Shown in pieces: positions 37,201-47,113 of a stretch of DNA of 64,000 nt. The notes under the pieces are model-generated. The model did not search any database. It saw nothing but the letters and a program-made list of their open reading frames with translations, and was not told the origin of the DNA. Source of the DNA: Arcicella aurantiaca (lineage in GTDB: Bacteria; Bacteroidota; Bacteroidia; Cytophagales; Spirosomataceae). Numbering within the stretch: position 1 is the first letter of the stretch; each line of letters begins with the position of its first letter. The stretch covers positions 309,475-373,474 of the forward strand of contig NZ_QGGO01000002.1 in the NCBI RefSeq assembly GCF_003148625.1, in the 5' to 3' direction. A program made the translations under genes and the position numbers.

Positions 37201-40200
37201 CAGTTGCCCCTGCTGCCTGTGCTGTTCCTTCCAATAGCAACGCACCCATTGTGAATTCAGTAGCCATTTCAGAAAAACAAGTAGAGGGAACGATTGAAAC
37301 TCCTGCTGTCACTAAAACAGAAACAGTTTTAGAAGAAACAAAAGAAGAAGCGGAAACTGCTGTTACTGAAAATGAGACGATTGCTACTAAAACCGAAGCT
37401 AAACCAAGCACAGAATCAACCAATGCAAATGCCAGAATGATGGCAGGCGAAACGATTACGGTCAATGGTACAGGTACAGGTTTTTCTTTGCCAGCAGGCA
37501 AAAACACTACCATTACGTTTAGTGCAACGGTGTCAAGTACGCCAAGCACTTGTGCTATTACCAATCAGGCAACAGTTACTTATACAGGAGGTTCAGTTAA
37601 TTCAAATACCACAACAACCAATTTAATAGTAGCACCACCAACAGGTGTAACAGGGGCAACTTCAATCTGTAATGGGCAATCTATTTCATTGTCGGCTACT
37701 TGCCCCAATGGTACGATTCAGTGGTACACTACGGCAGCCCCAAGTTCATTATTGGGTACAGGCTCACCATTTAGCCAATCGCCAACCAGCAATACTACTT
37801 ATACTGCCAAATGTTTAGTGGGTGGTTGTGAAAGTGCAGGTACCAATAGTGGTTTGATAACGGTGAATGCTTTGCCAGTTCCTGCTCCAAGTAGTAATTC
37901 GCCAGTTTGTACAGGAAATGCCCTCAATTTAAGTTCGGCATCGAGTACGAGTTATTCATGGTCTGGACCAAATGGTTTTACGTCTTCGCTGCGAAATCCG
38001 AGTATTTCAAATGTAACCATTCCAGCAGGAGGTACTTATACTATTACCCAAACAAATAGCTTTAACTGTACAGCTTCGGCAACTACGGCTGTTACGATAA
38101 GTCAAACGCCAACAGCAACAATAGGTAGCAATAGCCCAATTTGTGAAGGTCAAACTATCAATTTAACTTCGGGAGGAGGAGGAACATACTCATGGACTGG
38201 TCCAAATTCATTTACTTCTTCCATTCAAAACCCTACGATAACGAGTGCTACTACTGCCGCTGCTGGAACATATATAGTTACGGTAACGAGTAGCGGTTGT
38301 ACGGCGACCAATTCGGTAGTATTTACAGTCAATGCAAATCCTATAACCACCGTAAGTAATGATTCACCCGTTTGTAGTGGGAATACACTTAATTTAATTA
38401 CACCAACTATCTTGGGTGTTACTTACTCATGGGCTGGGCCGAATAATTTTACTTCTTCTTTACAAAATCCAAGTATTGCGAATGTAACAACAGCCGCCGC
38501 AGGTAGTTATACTATTACTAAAACCATTGTTGCAACAGGCTGTTCGGCAAGTGCCAATACAACTGTAATGATTAATTCAACCCCAGCCCCAACCGCCCCA
38601 ACGGCAACGCCATCGAGTAGATCAACAACGGGTTCGGTAACGCTTTCGGCAACAGGCTGTTCGGGAGGAACCCTTACTTGGTACAATGCTTCAACCAATG
38701 TAGCAGTTCCTTCACCCAACAATCAACCTAATTTGACGGCTCAGGGAACATACAATTTTTATGCAAAATGTACAGGAACAAATACCTGTGTGAGTGATGC
38801 AAGTACGAATGTTTCGGTAGCGGTAAGTTTGTGTACGCCTTTGGCAACTTCGCCGGGGAATGTGGGTATTAATTGGACTGGTTTAGTAAGTACCGATTGG
38901 AACAATGCCTGTAACTGGAATCCTGCATGGGTGCCTGATGCTACCAATAGTGCGGTAGTGATTGGTTTACAAACGAATCAACCCACTATTTCGGGTACAG
39001 TACCCAATGTAAAGTTGATATACGTTAATTCCGGTGCAACGCTAACAGTTGCAAGTGGAGGTACACTGAATGCAAGTAGTACGGCAGGAGTAATCACTTT
39101 GCAAGGTGGTAATCTTATCAATGATGGAACTATAAATGTAAGCGGTGGTGGCACCAGTGTTGGACTTGCTATTGGAGCTACGGCAAGTATTATGAATAGA
39201 GGAACCATTACTACCAATAACCTCTATGGTGCATCACTTCAATTTGGTAATCTTACTTTTACGAATGAAAGCACGGGAATATTTAATGGTGATTTTAAAG
39301 CCAATAACAATGTTCTGACCCTTACCAATCATGGAACTATCAATTATGCAGGTGGAACTTATGCTCTAAGTTTGGGCAGTATTGGGTCAAGTGTAATAAA
39401 CGATGGAACAATTAGTGTTACAGGAGGAAGCGGTATTTCAAATCCAAGTGGTTCAACCATTGCCAATAATGCTTGTGGTAAAATATTGATGACAACAGGT
39501 CTTTATGAAAATGGAGGAACAACTACCAATACAGGATTAATCCAAATGCCAAATCTTTATGATTTTACAAACACTGGCACGTTTACGAACAATGGTGTTT
39601 TGAAGGCAAATACGGTTTCAAGTGTTACCAATAATAAAATGGTGATTACCAATGCTTGCCCAATCTTCACTTTAGGGGGTACTAATAATTATACAGTAAG
39701 CGGAATTTTTACAGATTTAGCAGCAACGACTTCAGCAGGTACTTATGTTTCGGCAGGTAACAAATTTACAGCAAACAATACCATTCCAACGGGAATACAA
39801 ACACTTTACGCTCAAGTAACTAATAGTCCAACTGAGCCAACGTGTACGTTTGTTGTTCCTTTTGATTTTGATAATAAAAAACCAACGGCAGTTTCAGTAA
39901 ATAAAACTGTGATTTGTCCAGGTGGAAGCGTTACACTTTCGGGTACGTGTGTAAGTGGTACAACACCTACGTGGTACACCACCGCAACAGGCGGAACGAG
40001 CATAGGAACAGGAGCAAGTTTATCACAATCTCCTTCTTCTACTACTACTTATTACATTGCTTGTGAGGCGACTAATTGTGTAAGTGGAAGAGTAGCAACA
40101 AATGTAGTTTCAATATCTCCATTACCAACAGCGTCAGCGAGTAGTAATTCGCCTGTTTGTGCAGGAGCAACCTTGAATTTAACAGGTGGTGCGGCAGGAA

Positions 40201-43200
40201 ATACTTATTTATGGACAGGACCAAATACGTTTACTTCAACAGAACAAAGCCCAAGCATTACAAATACAACAACCTTAGCAACAGGAACTTACAGGATAAC
40301 AGTAACAAATTCTACCAATTGTACCAGTACAGCAACAGTAGCAGTTACGGTTAATGCAATTCCTACGGCAACTGCCAGTAGCAACACGCCTGTTTGCGAA
40401 GGAAACAGTATTTCCCTCACAGGTGGAGGAATTGGTACATACGCATGGAGTGGACCAAATGGTTTTTCTTCAACGGAGCAAAACCCAACCATTGCGAGTG
40501 CAACGGTTTTAGCAACAGGCACTTATACAATAGTAGTTACTAATCCAAGTAACTGTACTTCAACCGCAACAACTTCGGTAACGGTGAATGGTTTAGCAAC
40601 CGCAAATGTAACCCCAAGTACCCAAACAATATGTAGTGGTGAAGCAATTACTACCATTGCCATATCAGGAACAGGTACAAGTTATACGTGGACAAGGGAT
40701 AATACTGGTTCTGTAACAGGTATTGCAGCCAGTGGTTCGGGGAATATTTCGGGTTCATTAACCAATACTACCGAAGCCCCAATTACAGTAACGTTTACAA
40801 TAACGCCAGTGGGTACTTGTAATGGAACACCAATTACGGCTACGGTTATTGTGAACCCTACTCCAACAGCTACCGCAAGTACACCAAGCCAATCAATATG
40901 TTCTGGGGCAAGTATTACTGGTATTACCTTTAACCTTCCTCCGCCATTTGCCCCACCAGCTCTTGACCCAGCATCAGATATTGAACCCAAAGCAATAACT
41001 CAAAAAACACAAGCAATCGTTTTGAGTAGTTTTGTTGCAGGAACAGTATTCAACTGGACAAGAGATAATACTGCTACTGTAACTGGCATTGCAGCCAGTG
41101 GCACAGGCAATATTTCGGGTACTTTAACTAATACTACAACTTTGCCAGTAACGGTTACTTTTACTGTCACACCATCTTATACCAATGCAGGAAAAACCTG
41201 TACGGGTACGCCAATCACGGTAACAGTAACGGTAAGCCCTGTTGTAGTAGCAACCATAACTGATGCAGGTACAGCTTTTTGTTCTGGAAGTAGTACAACG
41301 CTTTCTGCCCCTGCCAATCCGAATTATACTTACGCTTGGCAAAGAAGTTTAACAGGATTCGCCAATTCATTTACGACATTTGGGGGTACTGCACAAACGC
41401 AGGTTGTTACAACTTCTGGAGTTTATCGAGTAATTGTAACCAATCAGTTTAACTGTTCCGCTTCTGATACAACGGCAGTGAAGTTTGGAGATTTTGTATA
41501 TAGTGGCTCATTGGTTGCGGGCGATGCTCAACAAACAGGAAGGATATTCCGTGATGCAGCTGCCTCTACTTGTGCATCTCCCAAAAGTTATCCCGGAGAC
41601 TTTACCACATCAGGGTCAAGACTTTATGATAGTTATACCGTTACCAATCCAACTAATGCACCTATTTGTGCTACGATTGGTTTAACCTCTGGTTGTGGAA
41701 CAAATATTTTTTCGGTGGCTTATTTAGGTAGTTACAATCCTACCTCTTTGGGTACTAATTATTTAGCTGACCACGGTTCAACTTTTATTGGAACTGCATT
41801 TTATGAAGCAACTATTCCAGCAAATGGAACGATGGTAGTAGTAGTTCATGAAGTGAATTCAGGTACGGGTTGTAGTAATTATAATTTAAGAATAGATGTA
41901 CCAGGGGCAACGGTAGCACCAACGGCAAGTAGTAATTCGCCCATTTGTGCAGGAAATGCTTTGAATCTCACAGGTACAGGAACAGGAACATACTCTTGGA
42001 CAGGACCAAATAGCTTTACCTCAACGGAGCAAAATCCAAATATTGCCAATGCCACTACTTTAGCAACGGGAACATATACAATTAATGTAACCAATACGAA
42101 TGGTTGTGTTTTTAGTGCTACGACTGCTGTAACGGTGAATGCTCTTCCAACGGCAACAGCCACAAACAATTCGCCTGTTTGTGTGGGTTCAACATTAAAT
42201 CTATCTGCAACTGGTGGGGTTTCTTATGCTTGGACTGGGGTAAATTCATTTAACTCAACTCAACAAAATCCAAGTATTGCTTCCGCAACAAGTTCGGCTC
42301 ATGGTACTTATCAAGTTGTCGTTACTAATGCTGCGGGTTGTACCGCTGCGGCTACTACTTCGGTAATTATAAATGGCTTACCTACCGCAACAGCCACAAG
42401 CAATTCACCAGTTTGTGCTGGCAATACGGTTAATTTGTTCGGTGGAGGTTTAAGTCTTCCAACACTTGCACCTTCTGGCTCGTATGCGTGGAGTGGGCCA
42501 AACTCATTTAGCTCAACTTTACAGAATCCAAACATTACGAGTGCAACAGTTTTAGCAACAGGTACATACCAATTAATCATTACCAACGCAAATGGATGTA
42601 CAGCTATGGCAACAACTGCGGTAACAGTAAATGCTCTGCCAACGGCTACCGCAACCAGTAATTCCCCTATTTGTGCTGGAAATACCATTAACTTAATGGG
42701 TGGTGGATTATCTGCTCCTGCACTCGCTCCTTCTGGTTCGTATGCGTGGAGTGGCCCGAACTCATTTAGTTCAACGTTACAAAACCCAAGTATTACATCA
42801 GCTACTACTTTAGCAACAGGTACATACCAGTTAATCATCACCAATGAAAATGGATGTACGGCTATGGCTACTACTTCGGTAACTGTTAATGATATACCAA
42901 CCGCAACGGCAAGTAATAATTCTCCTATTTGTACAGGGGCAAGCTTAAATTTTTCAGCAGGTGGCGGAATATCTTATGCTTGGACAGGCGTAAACTCATT
43001 TAGCTCAACGCTACAAAATCCAAGTATTTTATCTGCTACTACTTCAGCAACGGGAACATATCAGGTAATTGTTACAAATGCTAATGGTTGTACCGCTATG
43101 GCTACCACCTCCGCAACAGTAAACCCAACACCAACAACACCAACGCCACAAGCCAATACCCAAATCATCTTTGGAGCAAGTATTACGCTTACAGCAACAG

Positions 43201-45185
43201 GTTGTTCAGATGTAAATGATGTTTTGAAGTGGTATAAATCGGCTGATAATACTTTAGCAACAATGCCTGTTTCACCAACGGTAACGAGCAATTATTACGC
43301 AAAATGTGAAACAACATTAAACGGCATTACTTGTATCAGTCCTCAATCAGTAGATGTAACGGTAACGGTTTTGAGTCCAACGCCACCAGTAGCGACAGGC
43401 GGAACAACTTGTATCAGTACACCTTTGACACTTACTGCAACAGGATGTTCGGGAAGCACAGGCACATTTGAATTAAAATGGTATCAAAACGCTGATGATG
43501 CTTTGGTAACGATGCCTGTTTCGCCAACCACAACAACTCAATATTATGCAAAATGTGAGCAAACATTTAATGCTGTAACGGCAGTAAGTGAGAAATCAAA
43601 CGTGGTTACCTTAACAGTATTAACTCCAGCAATTCCAGTGGCAACAGGAGCAACTATTTATAATGGTAACTCAACCACACTAACCGCTACGGGATGTACA
43701 GGAGAAGGTTTCACGGTAAAATGGTATCAAACTTCTGACAATGTTTTGGTAACGATGCCAGTTTCGCCAACCGTTACAACTCAGTATTATGCAAAATGCG
43801 AGCAAACAGCCAATAGCGTTACTTGTATTTCGGGAAAAAGCAATGATGTAACTGTAACAGTGGTAAACAGAATTTTTGTAGATATTACCAAACTTTCAGC
43901 TCCAATACAAAACGGTCTTTCATGGGCAACAGCTTATGGAAATCTTCAAACAGGATTAACCGCTGCAACCGCAGGTGTAGAGGTTTGGGTAGCTAAAGGT
44001 ACTTACAAAACAACCACAACCGTTAACAGAAATATATCATTCAATATTCCAAATGATGTAATTGTTTATGGAGGTTTTGCTGGAACAGAAAATGCTTTGA
44101 GTGAGCGTAATTTCAGAACGAACGTTTCTATTTTAAGTGGTGAAATTGGTAATACAAATGATATTGCAGATAATAGTTATCATGTTGTAACATTCAATGG
44201 TACATCAAGCAATACTGTTTTAAATGGTTTCACTATTACGGGCGGAAATGCAAGCTTTAATCCAAGTAGAACAATTAACCTTCCAATAACCACAGTAACA
44301 TCTACGGTAACTAATGAAAGCGGAGGTGGTATTGCTCTTCAAAATGCAGCCATGCCGATGATTACCAATTGTACAATCAGTAGTAATTCATCAATATTTG
44401 GAGGAGGCTTATTTGCAGGAGATGCCAGCAAACCAACCATAACTTTCTGTAAATTTATGGGTAACCAAGCTACTTTCGGTGCGGGTATTTACCTACAAGA
44501 TGGAAGCCATGCAACGATTTCAAACACGTTGATTTCTGGAAACAGAGGTGTTGGTGGACTTTACAATAACTATTCTAACCCGACGATTAGCAATACTACT
44601 TTCAGTGGTAATGGTGGATACAACGGGGGAATTTTCAACTCGAATAGTCAGCCCGTTATGAAGAATTCAATCATCTGGGGTAATTCAACGCCATTTAATG
44701 ATACACAATCAATTATCACTTACAGTATCATTCAAGGTGGTTATGCTGGAACAGGAAACTTAAATTATGACCCTCAATTTGTTAGTCAATCACCAGAAGG
44801 AATTTCGCCAAACTTAAATGGAGACTACCATTTACAAGCAAGTTCATTGGGAGTTGATAGAGGTGACAATGGCTCTATTTCGCTTACTGATTTAGACTTA
44901 GATGGAAATTTAAGAAGATATAACGGAGGAAGAGTTGATATGGGAGCTTATGAATTCCAAGGAAATGCAACAGCAAGTGTAGTAATCAGTATTGCCACTG
45001 GCAATTGGGAGATTAATTCTACTTGGGATGTCAACCGTGTTCCTCAAATAGGTGATATTGTTATCATCGACCAAAACCATATTGTTACATTAAATGGCGT
45101 TGGTAATGCTAAAAATATCGAATACCGAGGAACAGGAAAATTGAAGTTTAACTCTACCAGTAGCAAATTAAATATTGGATTTTAA
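34263..45185 (+). CDS. Giant secreted repeat protein with two beta-helices and Ig/PKD-like arrays
   Basis: A 3640-residue protein with a Sec signal (IYLFLIGILTAWLGFSN). Approximate order: DUF11-like domain (80-140), cadherin-like domain (140-228), Asn/Thr/Gly-rich right-handed beta-helix (230-990), acidic linker (1000-1053), DUF11-like end, Ig/PKD-like repeats (1130-1500), a G8-like strand region (1537-1875), two arrays of ~77-87-residue Ig/PKD repeats with an SNSPVC signature (1959-2110 and 2555-2950), a TWTRDN-type pair (2112-2327), three KWY repeats (2957-3200), a second pectate-lyase-type beta-helix (3203-3560) and a final WEINSTWD domain. It looks like a surface adhesin. No type IX C-terminal signal is recognisable. 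Confidence 0.88.
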   Translation: MKKIYLFLIGILTAWLGFSNTTLFDIVLFSRNLDNSIKNSKTEKPKAKSVARKIRKQVIPYAGTQALTPEENILYSTLLPPSITATKSVTGSAVPGGQLDYTIVVSNAGTDAANVVVTDPLVADLTLVAGSVKASPIAVEDSYDCIGNVGINVPTANGVLANDVNPVNTSMSTTAVNQAGTQGTVVMNPDGSFTFTPTVGFSGNTTFTYTISNTYFTRTATVTINVSAPIYFVNLAAATSGTGTLQSPFKDISNVTGTGSNAIFIYSNATAYSGSLTLENNQRVIGQGASASLATILGVTVPTFSNALPATGGTKPNLTSSGTTITLGSSNTLRGFDMGNSTKDIVGSSFGTLTASEIALNGNGQALDLTTGTLGATFVSISSTNSAADGIALTGVAGTLTIVGGTTITNPTSRGIGVLGASSVTANFGNTNITGSGGNGITTSGTTSNTSTLTFGDLDIAPDAGQTAMNVFTSNTISCTSGTITTSNTTGSVPGIFLEGGSSAAKANLNMVLDSYTTTGATGATIGLTLKNTSGSFNINGTGSTAGSGGSISGFSSRGANFENASNITLKNMNFTNANSLNDGTPNTSDNSNANGAIHAANVTGLTLDNLSFTGTIVHTGINLYKVTTFSLANSTITDPGDGGTNTLPSVEGGIHAIDLGGTCSISNTTIASPLSRCVLITQLGNTTPLTLNVSNSTFRDSYDGGNQGNDNMEINCFNSTVSTVNISGSSFLRSKTLQLQGLCNNTSQLTVNVQTSTFDNGSNPSGGIELSSNDNATLNFNILNNTLIKSSGQAGVYVGAKVNSTTQGRINGNTDIRSVGNCCSAIYADQDGDATMKVEVMNNTLTINSANNFDNVIFLRNVNGTTNSGSLNKMDAIISNNTMNVTGTQAFAGIHTVSGGSGGTKYNKTCAKINGNTVNGVVNPNYAHFAQENGAGTSTSVIYLERVTGSGTTAEAIWNNNSNSPVGTSTNIGTTGTVSVAPAACAVPSNSNAPIVNSVAISEKQVEGTIETPAVTKTETVLEETKEEAETAVTENETIATKTEAKPSTESTNANARMMAGETITVNGTGTGFSLPAGKNTTITFSATVSSTPSTCAITNQATVTYTGGSVNSNTTTTNLIVAPPTGVTGATSICNGQSISLSATCPNGTIQWYTTAAPSSLLGTGSPFSQSPTSNTTYTAKCLVGGCESAGTNSGLITVNALPVPAPSSNSPVCTGNALNLSSASSTSYSWSGPNGFTSSLRNPSISNVTIPAGGTYTITQTNSFNCTASATTAVTISQTPTATIGSNSPICEGQTINLTSGGGGTYSWTGPNSFTSSIQNPTITSATTAAAGTYIVTVTSSGCTATNSVVFTVNANPITTVSNDSPVCSGNTLNLITPTILGVTYSWAGPNNFTSSLQNPSIANVTTAAAGSYTITKTIVATGCSASANTTVMINSTPAPTAPTATPSSRSTTGSVTLSATGCSGGTLTWYNASTNVAVPSPNNQPNLTAQGTYNFYAKCTGTNTCVSDASTNVSVAVSLCTPLATSPGNVGINWTGLVSTDWNNACNWNPAWVPDATNSAVVIGLQTNQPTISGTVPNVKLIYVNSGATLTVASGGTLNASSTAGVITLQGGNLINDGTINVSGGGTSVGLAIGATASIMNRGTITTNNLYGASLQFGNLTFTNESTGIFNGDFKANNNVLTLTNHGTINYAGGTYALSLGSIGSSVINDGTISVTGGSGISNPSGSTIANNACGKILMTTGLYENGGTTTNTGLIQMPNLYDFTNTGTFTNNGVLKANTVSSVTNNKMVITNACPIFTLGGTNNYTVSGIFTDLAATTSAGTYVSAGNKFTANNTIPTGIQTLYAQVTNSPTEPTCTFVVPFDFDNKKPTAVSVNKTVICPGGSVTLSGTCVSGTTPTWYTTATGGTSIGTGASLSQSPSSTTTYYIACEATNCVSGRVATNVVSISPLPTASASSNSPVCAGATLNLTGGAAGNTYLWTGPNTFTSTEQSPSITNTTTLATGTYRITVTNSTNCTSTATVAVTVNAIPTATASSNTPVCEGNSISLTGGGIGTYAWSGPNGFSSTEQNPTIASATVLATGTYTIVVTNPSNCTSTATTSVTVNGLATANVTPSTQTICSGEAITTIAISGTGTSYTWTRDNTGSVTGIAASGSGNISGSLTNTTEAPITVTFTITPVGTCNGTPITATVIVNPTPTATASTPSQSICSGASITGITFNLPPPFAPPALDPASDIEPKAITQKTQAIVLSSFVAGTVFNWTRDNTATVTGIAASGTGNISGTLTNTTTLPVTVTFTVTPSYTNAGKTCTGTPITVTVTVSPVVVATITDAGTAFCSGSSTTLSAPANPNYTYAWQRSLTGFANSFTTFGGTAQTQVVTTSGVYRVIVTNQFNCSASDTTAVKFGDFVYSGSLVAGDAQQTGRIFRDAAASTCASPKSYPGDFTTSGSRLYDSYTVTNPTNAPICATIGLTSGCGTNIFSVAYLGSYNPTSLGTNYLADHGSTFIGTAFYEATIPANGTMVVVVHEVNSGTGCSNYNLRIDVPGATVAPTASSNSPICAGNALNLTGTGTGTYSWTGPNSFTSTEQNPNIANATTLATGTYTINVTNTNGCVFSATTAVTVNALPTATATNNSPVCVGSTLNLSATGGVSYAWTGVNSFNSTQQNPSIASATSSAHGTYQVVVTNAAGCTAAATTSVIINGLPTATATSNSPVCAGNTVNLFGGGLSLPTLAPSGSYAWSGPNSFSSTLQNPNITSATVLATGTYQLIITNANGCTAMATTAVTVNALPTATATSNSPICAGNTINLMGGGLSAPALAPSGSYAWSGPNSFSSTLQNPSITSATTLATGTYQLIITNENGCTAMATTSVTVNDIPTATASNNSPICTGASLNFSAGGGISYAWTGVNSFSSTLQNPSILSATTSATGTYQVIVTNANGCTAMATTSATVNPTPTTPTPQANTQIIFGASITLTATGCSDVNDVLKWYKSADNTLATMPVSPTVTSNYYAKCETTLNGITCISPQSVDVTVTVLSPTPPVATGGTTCISTPLTLTATGCSGSTGTFELKWYQNADDALVTMPVSPTTTTQYYAKCEQTFNAVTAVSEKSNVVTLTVLTPAIPVATGATIYNGNSTTLTATGCTGEGFTVKWYQTSDNVLVTMPVSPTVTTQYYAKCEQTANSVTCISGKSNDVTVTVVNRIFVDITKLSAPIQNGLSWATAYGNLQTGLTAATAGVEVWVAKGTYKTTTTVNRNISFNIPNDVIVYGGFAGTENALSERNFRTNVSILSGEIGNTNDIADNSYHVVTFNGTSSNTVLNGFTITGGNASFNPSRTINLPITTVTSTVTNESGGGIALQNAAMPMITNCTISSNSSIFGGGLFAGDASKPTITFCKFMGNQATFGAGIYLQDGSHATISNTLISGNRGVGGLYNNYSNPTISNTTFSGNGGYNGGIFNSNSQPVMKNSIIWGNSTPFNDTQSIITYSIIQGGYAGTGNLNYDPQFVSQSPEGISPNLNGDYHLQASSLGVDRGDNGSISLTDLDLDGNLRRYNGGRVDMGAYEFQGNATASVVISIATGNWEINSTWDVNRVPQIGDIVIIDQNHIVTLNGVGNAKNIEYRGTGKLKFNSTSSKLNIGF
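37890..43140 (+). repeat. In-frame DNA repeats encoding SNSPVC Ig/PKD-like modules
   Basis: At least ten related units begin near 37894, 38127, 38358, 40139, 40379, 41929, 42160, 42395, 42656 and 42916. They share AGTAATTCGCC..TTTGT at the nucleotide level, with periods of ~231-261 bp. The units at 42395 and 42656 are nearly identical in protein sequence (both include APSGSYAWSGPNSFSSTLQN) and look like a recent duplication. Confidence 0.85.
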
Positions 45186-45192
45186 TATAGGT

Positions 45193-45229
45193 AGGGACTT
45201 TGAGATAACAAATTTTTCTCAAAGTCCCT
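45193..45229. terminator. Hairpin after the giant gene
   Basis: Perfect 13-nt arms AGGGACTTTGAGA and TCTCAAAGTCCCT around an 11-nt loop, directly after the stop codon of the 3640-aa gene. No strong T-run follows, so it may be a weak terminator or mRNA 3' end protector. Confidence 0.6.
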
Positions 45230-45261
45230 CATTAAAATAAAATATCTAAACTAATAATATC

Positions 45262-45594
45262 ATGGAAAACGATACCTATTTTTTACTGCCGAACAAACAT
45301 CGAAAATTTGAAAAAATTCCCTTTTCTGAAATACTGTATTTACAAGGTAATATCAATTATACCTTAATTCATTTACAGTCGGGAAAAGTAAAAATTTCAC
45401 CCCGAACATTACGTTTTCACGTCAATAATTCTTTGGATGATAATTTTATAAGAATTCACCGTGCTTTCTGCGTCAACAGAAGTTATATCCAAAGTTATAA
45501 CGAAAAGGAAAGTGCCAATTTTCTTTTACTGACCAGTGGAATAAAATTATCGGTTTCAAGAAGGAAAAAGAGAGAACTTTTGAAGATTAATTAA
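45262..45594 (+). CDS. Stand-alone LytTR DNA-binding regulator
   Basis: A 110-residue protein consisting of one LytTR domain without a receiver. Conserved LytTR features are visible: the FEKIPFSEILYLQGNINYT strands, TLRFHVNNSLDDNFIRIHRAFCVNRSYI and a basic tail, SRRKKRELLK. LytTR proteins bind direct repeats in promoters, often of envelope or extracellular-protein genes. It sits between the giant gene and the secreted collar-ended genes, so local regulation of this locus is the natural guess. No partner kinase is nearby. Confidence 0.85.
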   Translation: MENDTYFLLPNKHRKFEKIPFSEILYLQGNINYTLIHLQSGKVKISPRTLRFHVNNSLDDNFIRIHRAFCVNRSYIQSYNEKESANFLLLTSGIKLSVSRRKKRELLKIN

Positions 45595-45637
45595 CAAAAC
45601 AGGTAGTGGATAATTTATATCTACTACCTGTTTTGTT
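45593..45637 (+). terminator. Terminator of the LytTR gene
   Basis: The 15-bp stem AACAAAACAGGTAGT with its complement around a 15-nt loop overlaps the stop codon and is followed by a T-rich tract. Confidence 0.85.
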
Positions 45638-46111
45638 TTAATAAGCGTGCAGGGGCAATTCTACGGATTTTTCAAGATTGCCAAAGTATAACTAACCGCC
45701 TATTCCCTACTTACTCCTCATCACTACGAGCGTCATATTTCTTGATAAACAACGCTAACACATCATTCAAAATCTTAGGCTTCGTCAATTACAGAGGCTA
45801 AAATGAAAACTTCAAATTGGAGTAAATAACCAATGTTTTTTCAGAAAAAACTCAGAAATCCCTGTGACAATTGAGTTCATAAAAACTTAGATTTTACCAT
45901 TGGCGTATGATTTCTTACCATTCACGGTATAAAACCAACACCTACATTGACTCATACATCACATAGGCGATATGTTTGTTTGCAAGTTTAGCAAACTGCT
46001 AATCTGTAATTACATATTTTTCTTACTAAAGTTTGGGGCGTAAAAAATGATATTTCCCTGATTTCTTAAATATTTAATCACAATTCAATAAAGTTTTTAA
46101 ACATCATAAAA
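45638..46111. other. Intergenic region before the secreted collar genes
   Basis: About 475 bp without a convincing gene. The right part holds a good promoter (45947-45978) and a small inverted repeat GTTTGC...GCAAAC at 45978-45996 covering the start of transcription. On the minus strand a ~24-codon open stretch ends near 45712 but is too short to identify. Confidence 0.45.
45947..45978 (+). promoter_or_regulatory. Bacteroidota-type promoter of the second half of the giant-protein locus
   Basis: TTG (45947-45949), 21 nt, then TATGTTTG (45971-45978), matching the -33/-7 consensus in sequence and spacing. It would drive the 46112 gene and those after it with a ~130-nt leader. The GTTTGC/GCAAAC inverted repeat beginning at 45978 could be an operator. 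Confidence 0.5.
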
Positions 46112-47089
46112 ATGAAAGCACATCTCCAACACACAAGAACCATTTTTTTGAGCTTCTTTTTCTTAACTCTAATTATTTTTTCGACTACTGCTCAGCAAAC
46201 TAAAAAAATCTCTCTGCAAGGTTTCTTGAAAGATGCAGATGGAAAAGCCATTCCTAATGGTCGTCAAGACATTACATTTAAGCTATATCCAACCGCTACT
46301 GGTGGTGCTGCCGAATGGAGTGAAACTCAATCTATCAATGTTTTTGGCGGGGTTTATAGTACACATTTAGGACTTAATACCAATGCTATATCAGGTGGAG
46401 TTTCAAATTTTGAAGAGTTATCATGGGGTTCTAAAACCTATTTTGTTGGTGTAACCTTACAAGATGCCGAATTAACACCCCGTACAGAGTTAACATTTGC
46501 TCCGTATTCACTCGGAGCTCCATTTGCCCAAAAATCACAAGAAGTTATTTGTTCTGGTGCAGTGGGCGATGTAAAATATTCTATCCTAAATCCCACTCAA
46601 TTTGCGGCAGCAAACGGTAGCTGCTGGGTACCAATGGACGGAAGAAATATTGCAGGTTCAAAATTGGCAACCATTACAGGACTTACTACGGTAACTAATG
46701 CAGGAGGTTTATTTTTAAGAGGACAAGAATTTGCAAGTAATACCAACCATGACCCTAATAGAGATACAAACTCTCCAATCGCTACTTTCGAAGACCAATC
46801 TACACAAGCACATAGCCATACTTATAGCGGATATACAAGCACAGACGGTCAACATTCGCATGGATTTTCTATTCCATATAGAAAAGAAGAAGGTGGTTGG
46901 GGACAACAAGGTTTCAATGCCTTTAAAGTTACCGATAGGTCAATAGATGATTATAATGGAAGACAAACCGACGGTTCTGGAAACCACTATCATTATTATT
47001 CAGGAACGACAAGTAATCATAATGGCTATTCATCAGATGAAACTCGTCCAAAAAACATAAACCTCTGGACATATATCCGAATTAATTAA
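46112..47089 (+). CDS. Secreted protein with collar-like C-terminus, paralogue A
   Basis: A 325-residue protein with a Sec signal ending STTAQQ. The mature N-terminal domain (QTKKISLQGFLKDADGK...) is a Bacteroidota beta-sandwich that often precedes fibre domains. The C-terminal half has the CSGAVGDVKYS start, SCWVPMDGRNIAGSKLA and a His-rich segment (AHSHTYSGYTSTDGQHSHG), ending ETRPKNINLWTYIRIN, which parallels the C-terminus of phage tail-fibre/collar proteins. Unlike the three Mdp-like proteins it is exported. It is 24 bp upstream of its paralogue. Confidence 0.75.
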   Translation: MKAHLQHTRTIFLSFFFLTLIIFSTTAQQTKKISLQGFLKDADGKAIPNGRQDITFKLYPTATGGAAEWSETQSINVFGGVYSTHLGLNTNAISGGVSNFEELSWGSKTYFVGVTLQDAELTPRTELTFAPYSLGAPFAQKSQEVICSGAVGDVKYSILNPTQFAAANGSCWVPMDGRNIAGSKLATITGLTTVTNAGGLFLRGQEFASNTNHDPNRDTNSPIATFEDQSTQAHSHTYSGYTSTDGQHSHGFSIPYRKEEGGWGQQGFNAFKVTDRSIDDYNGRQTDGSGNHYHYYSGTTSNHNGYSSDETRPKNINLWTYIRIN

Positions 47090-47113
47090 TCAATTCACTA
47101 ATACACTAACAAA

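Noticed and set aside
37890-43140. Regularly spaced DNA repeats resembling a CRISPR array
   Set aside because: Repeats are imperfect, in frame, ~230-260 bp apart and encode protein modules; no cas genes are present.
45705-45790. Minus-strand ~24-codon open stretch that might be the end of a decayed gene
   Set aside because: Too short and preceded by stops in frame; no recognisable family.
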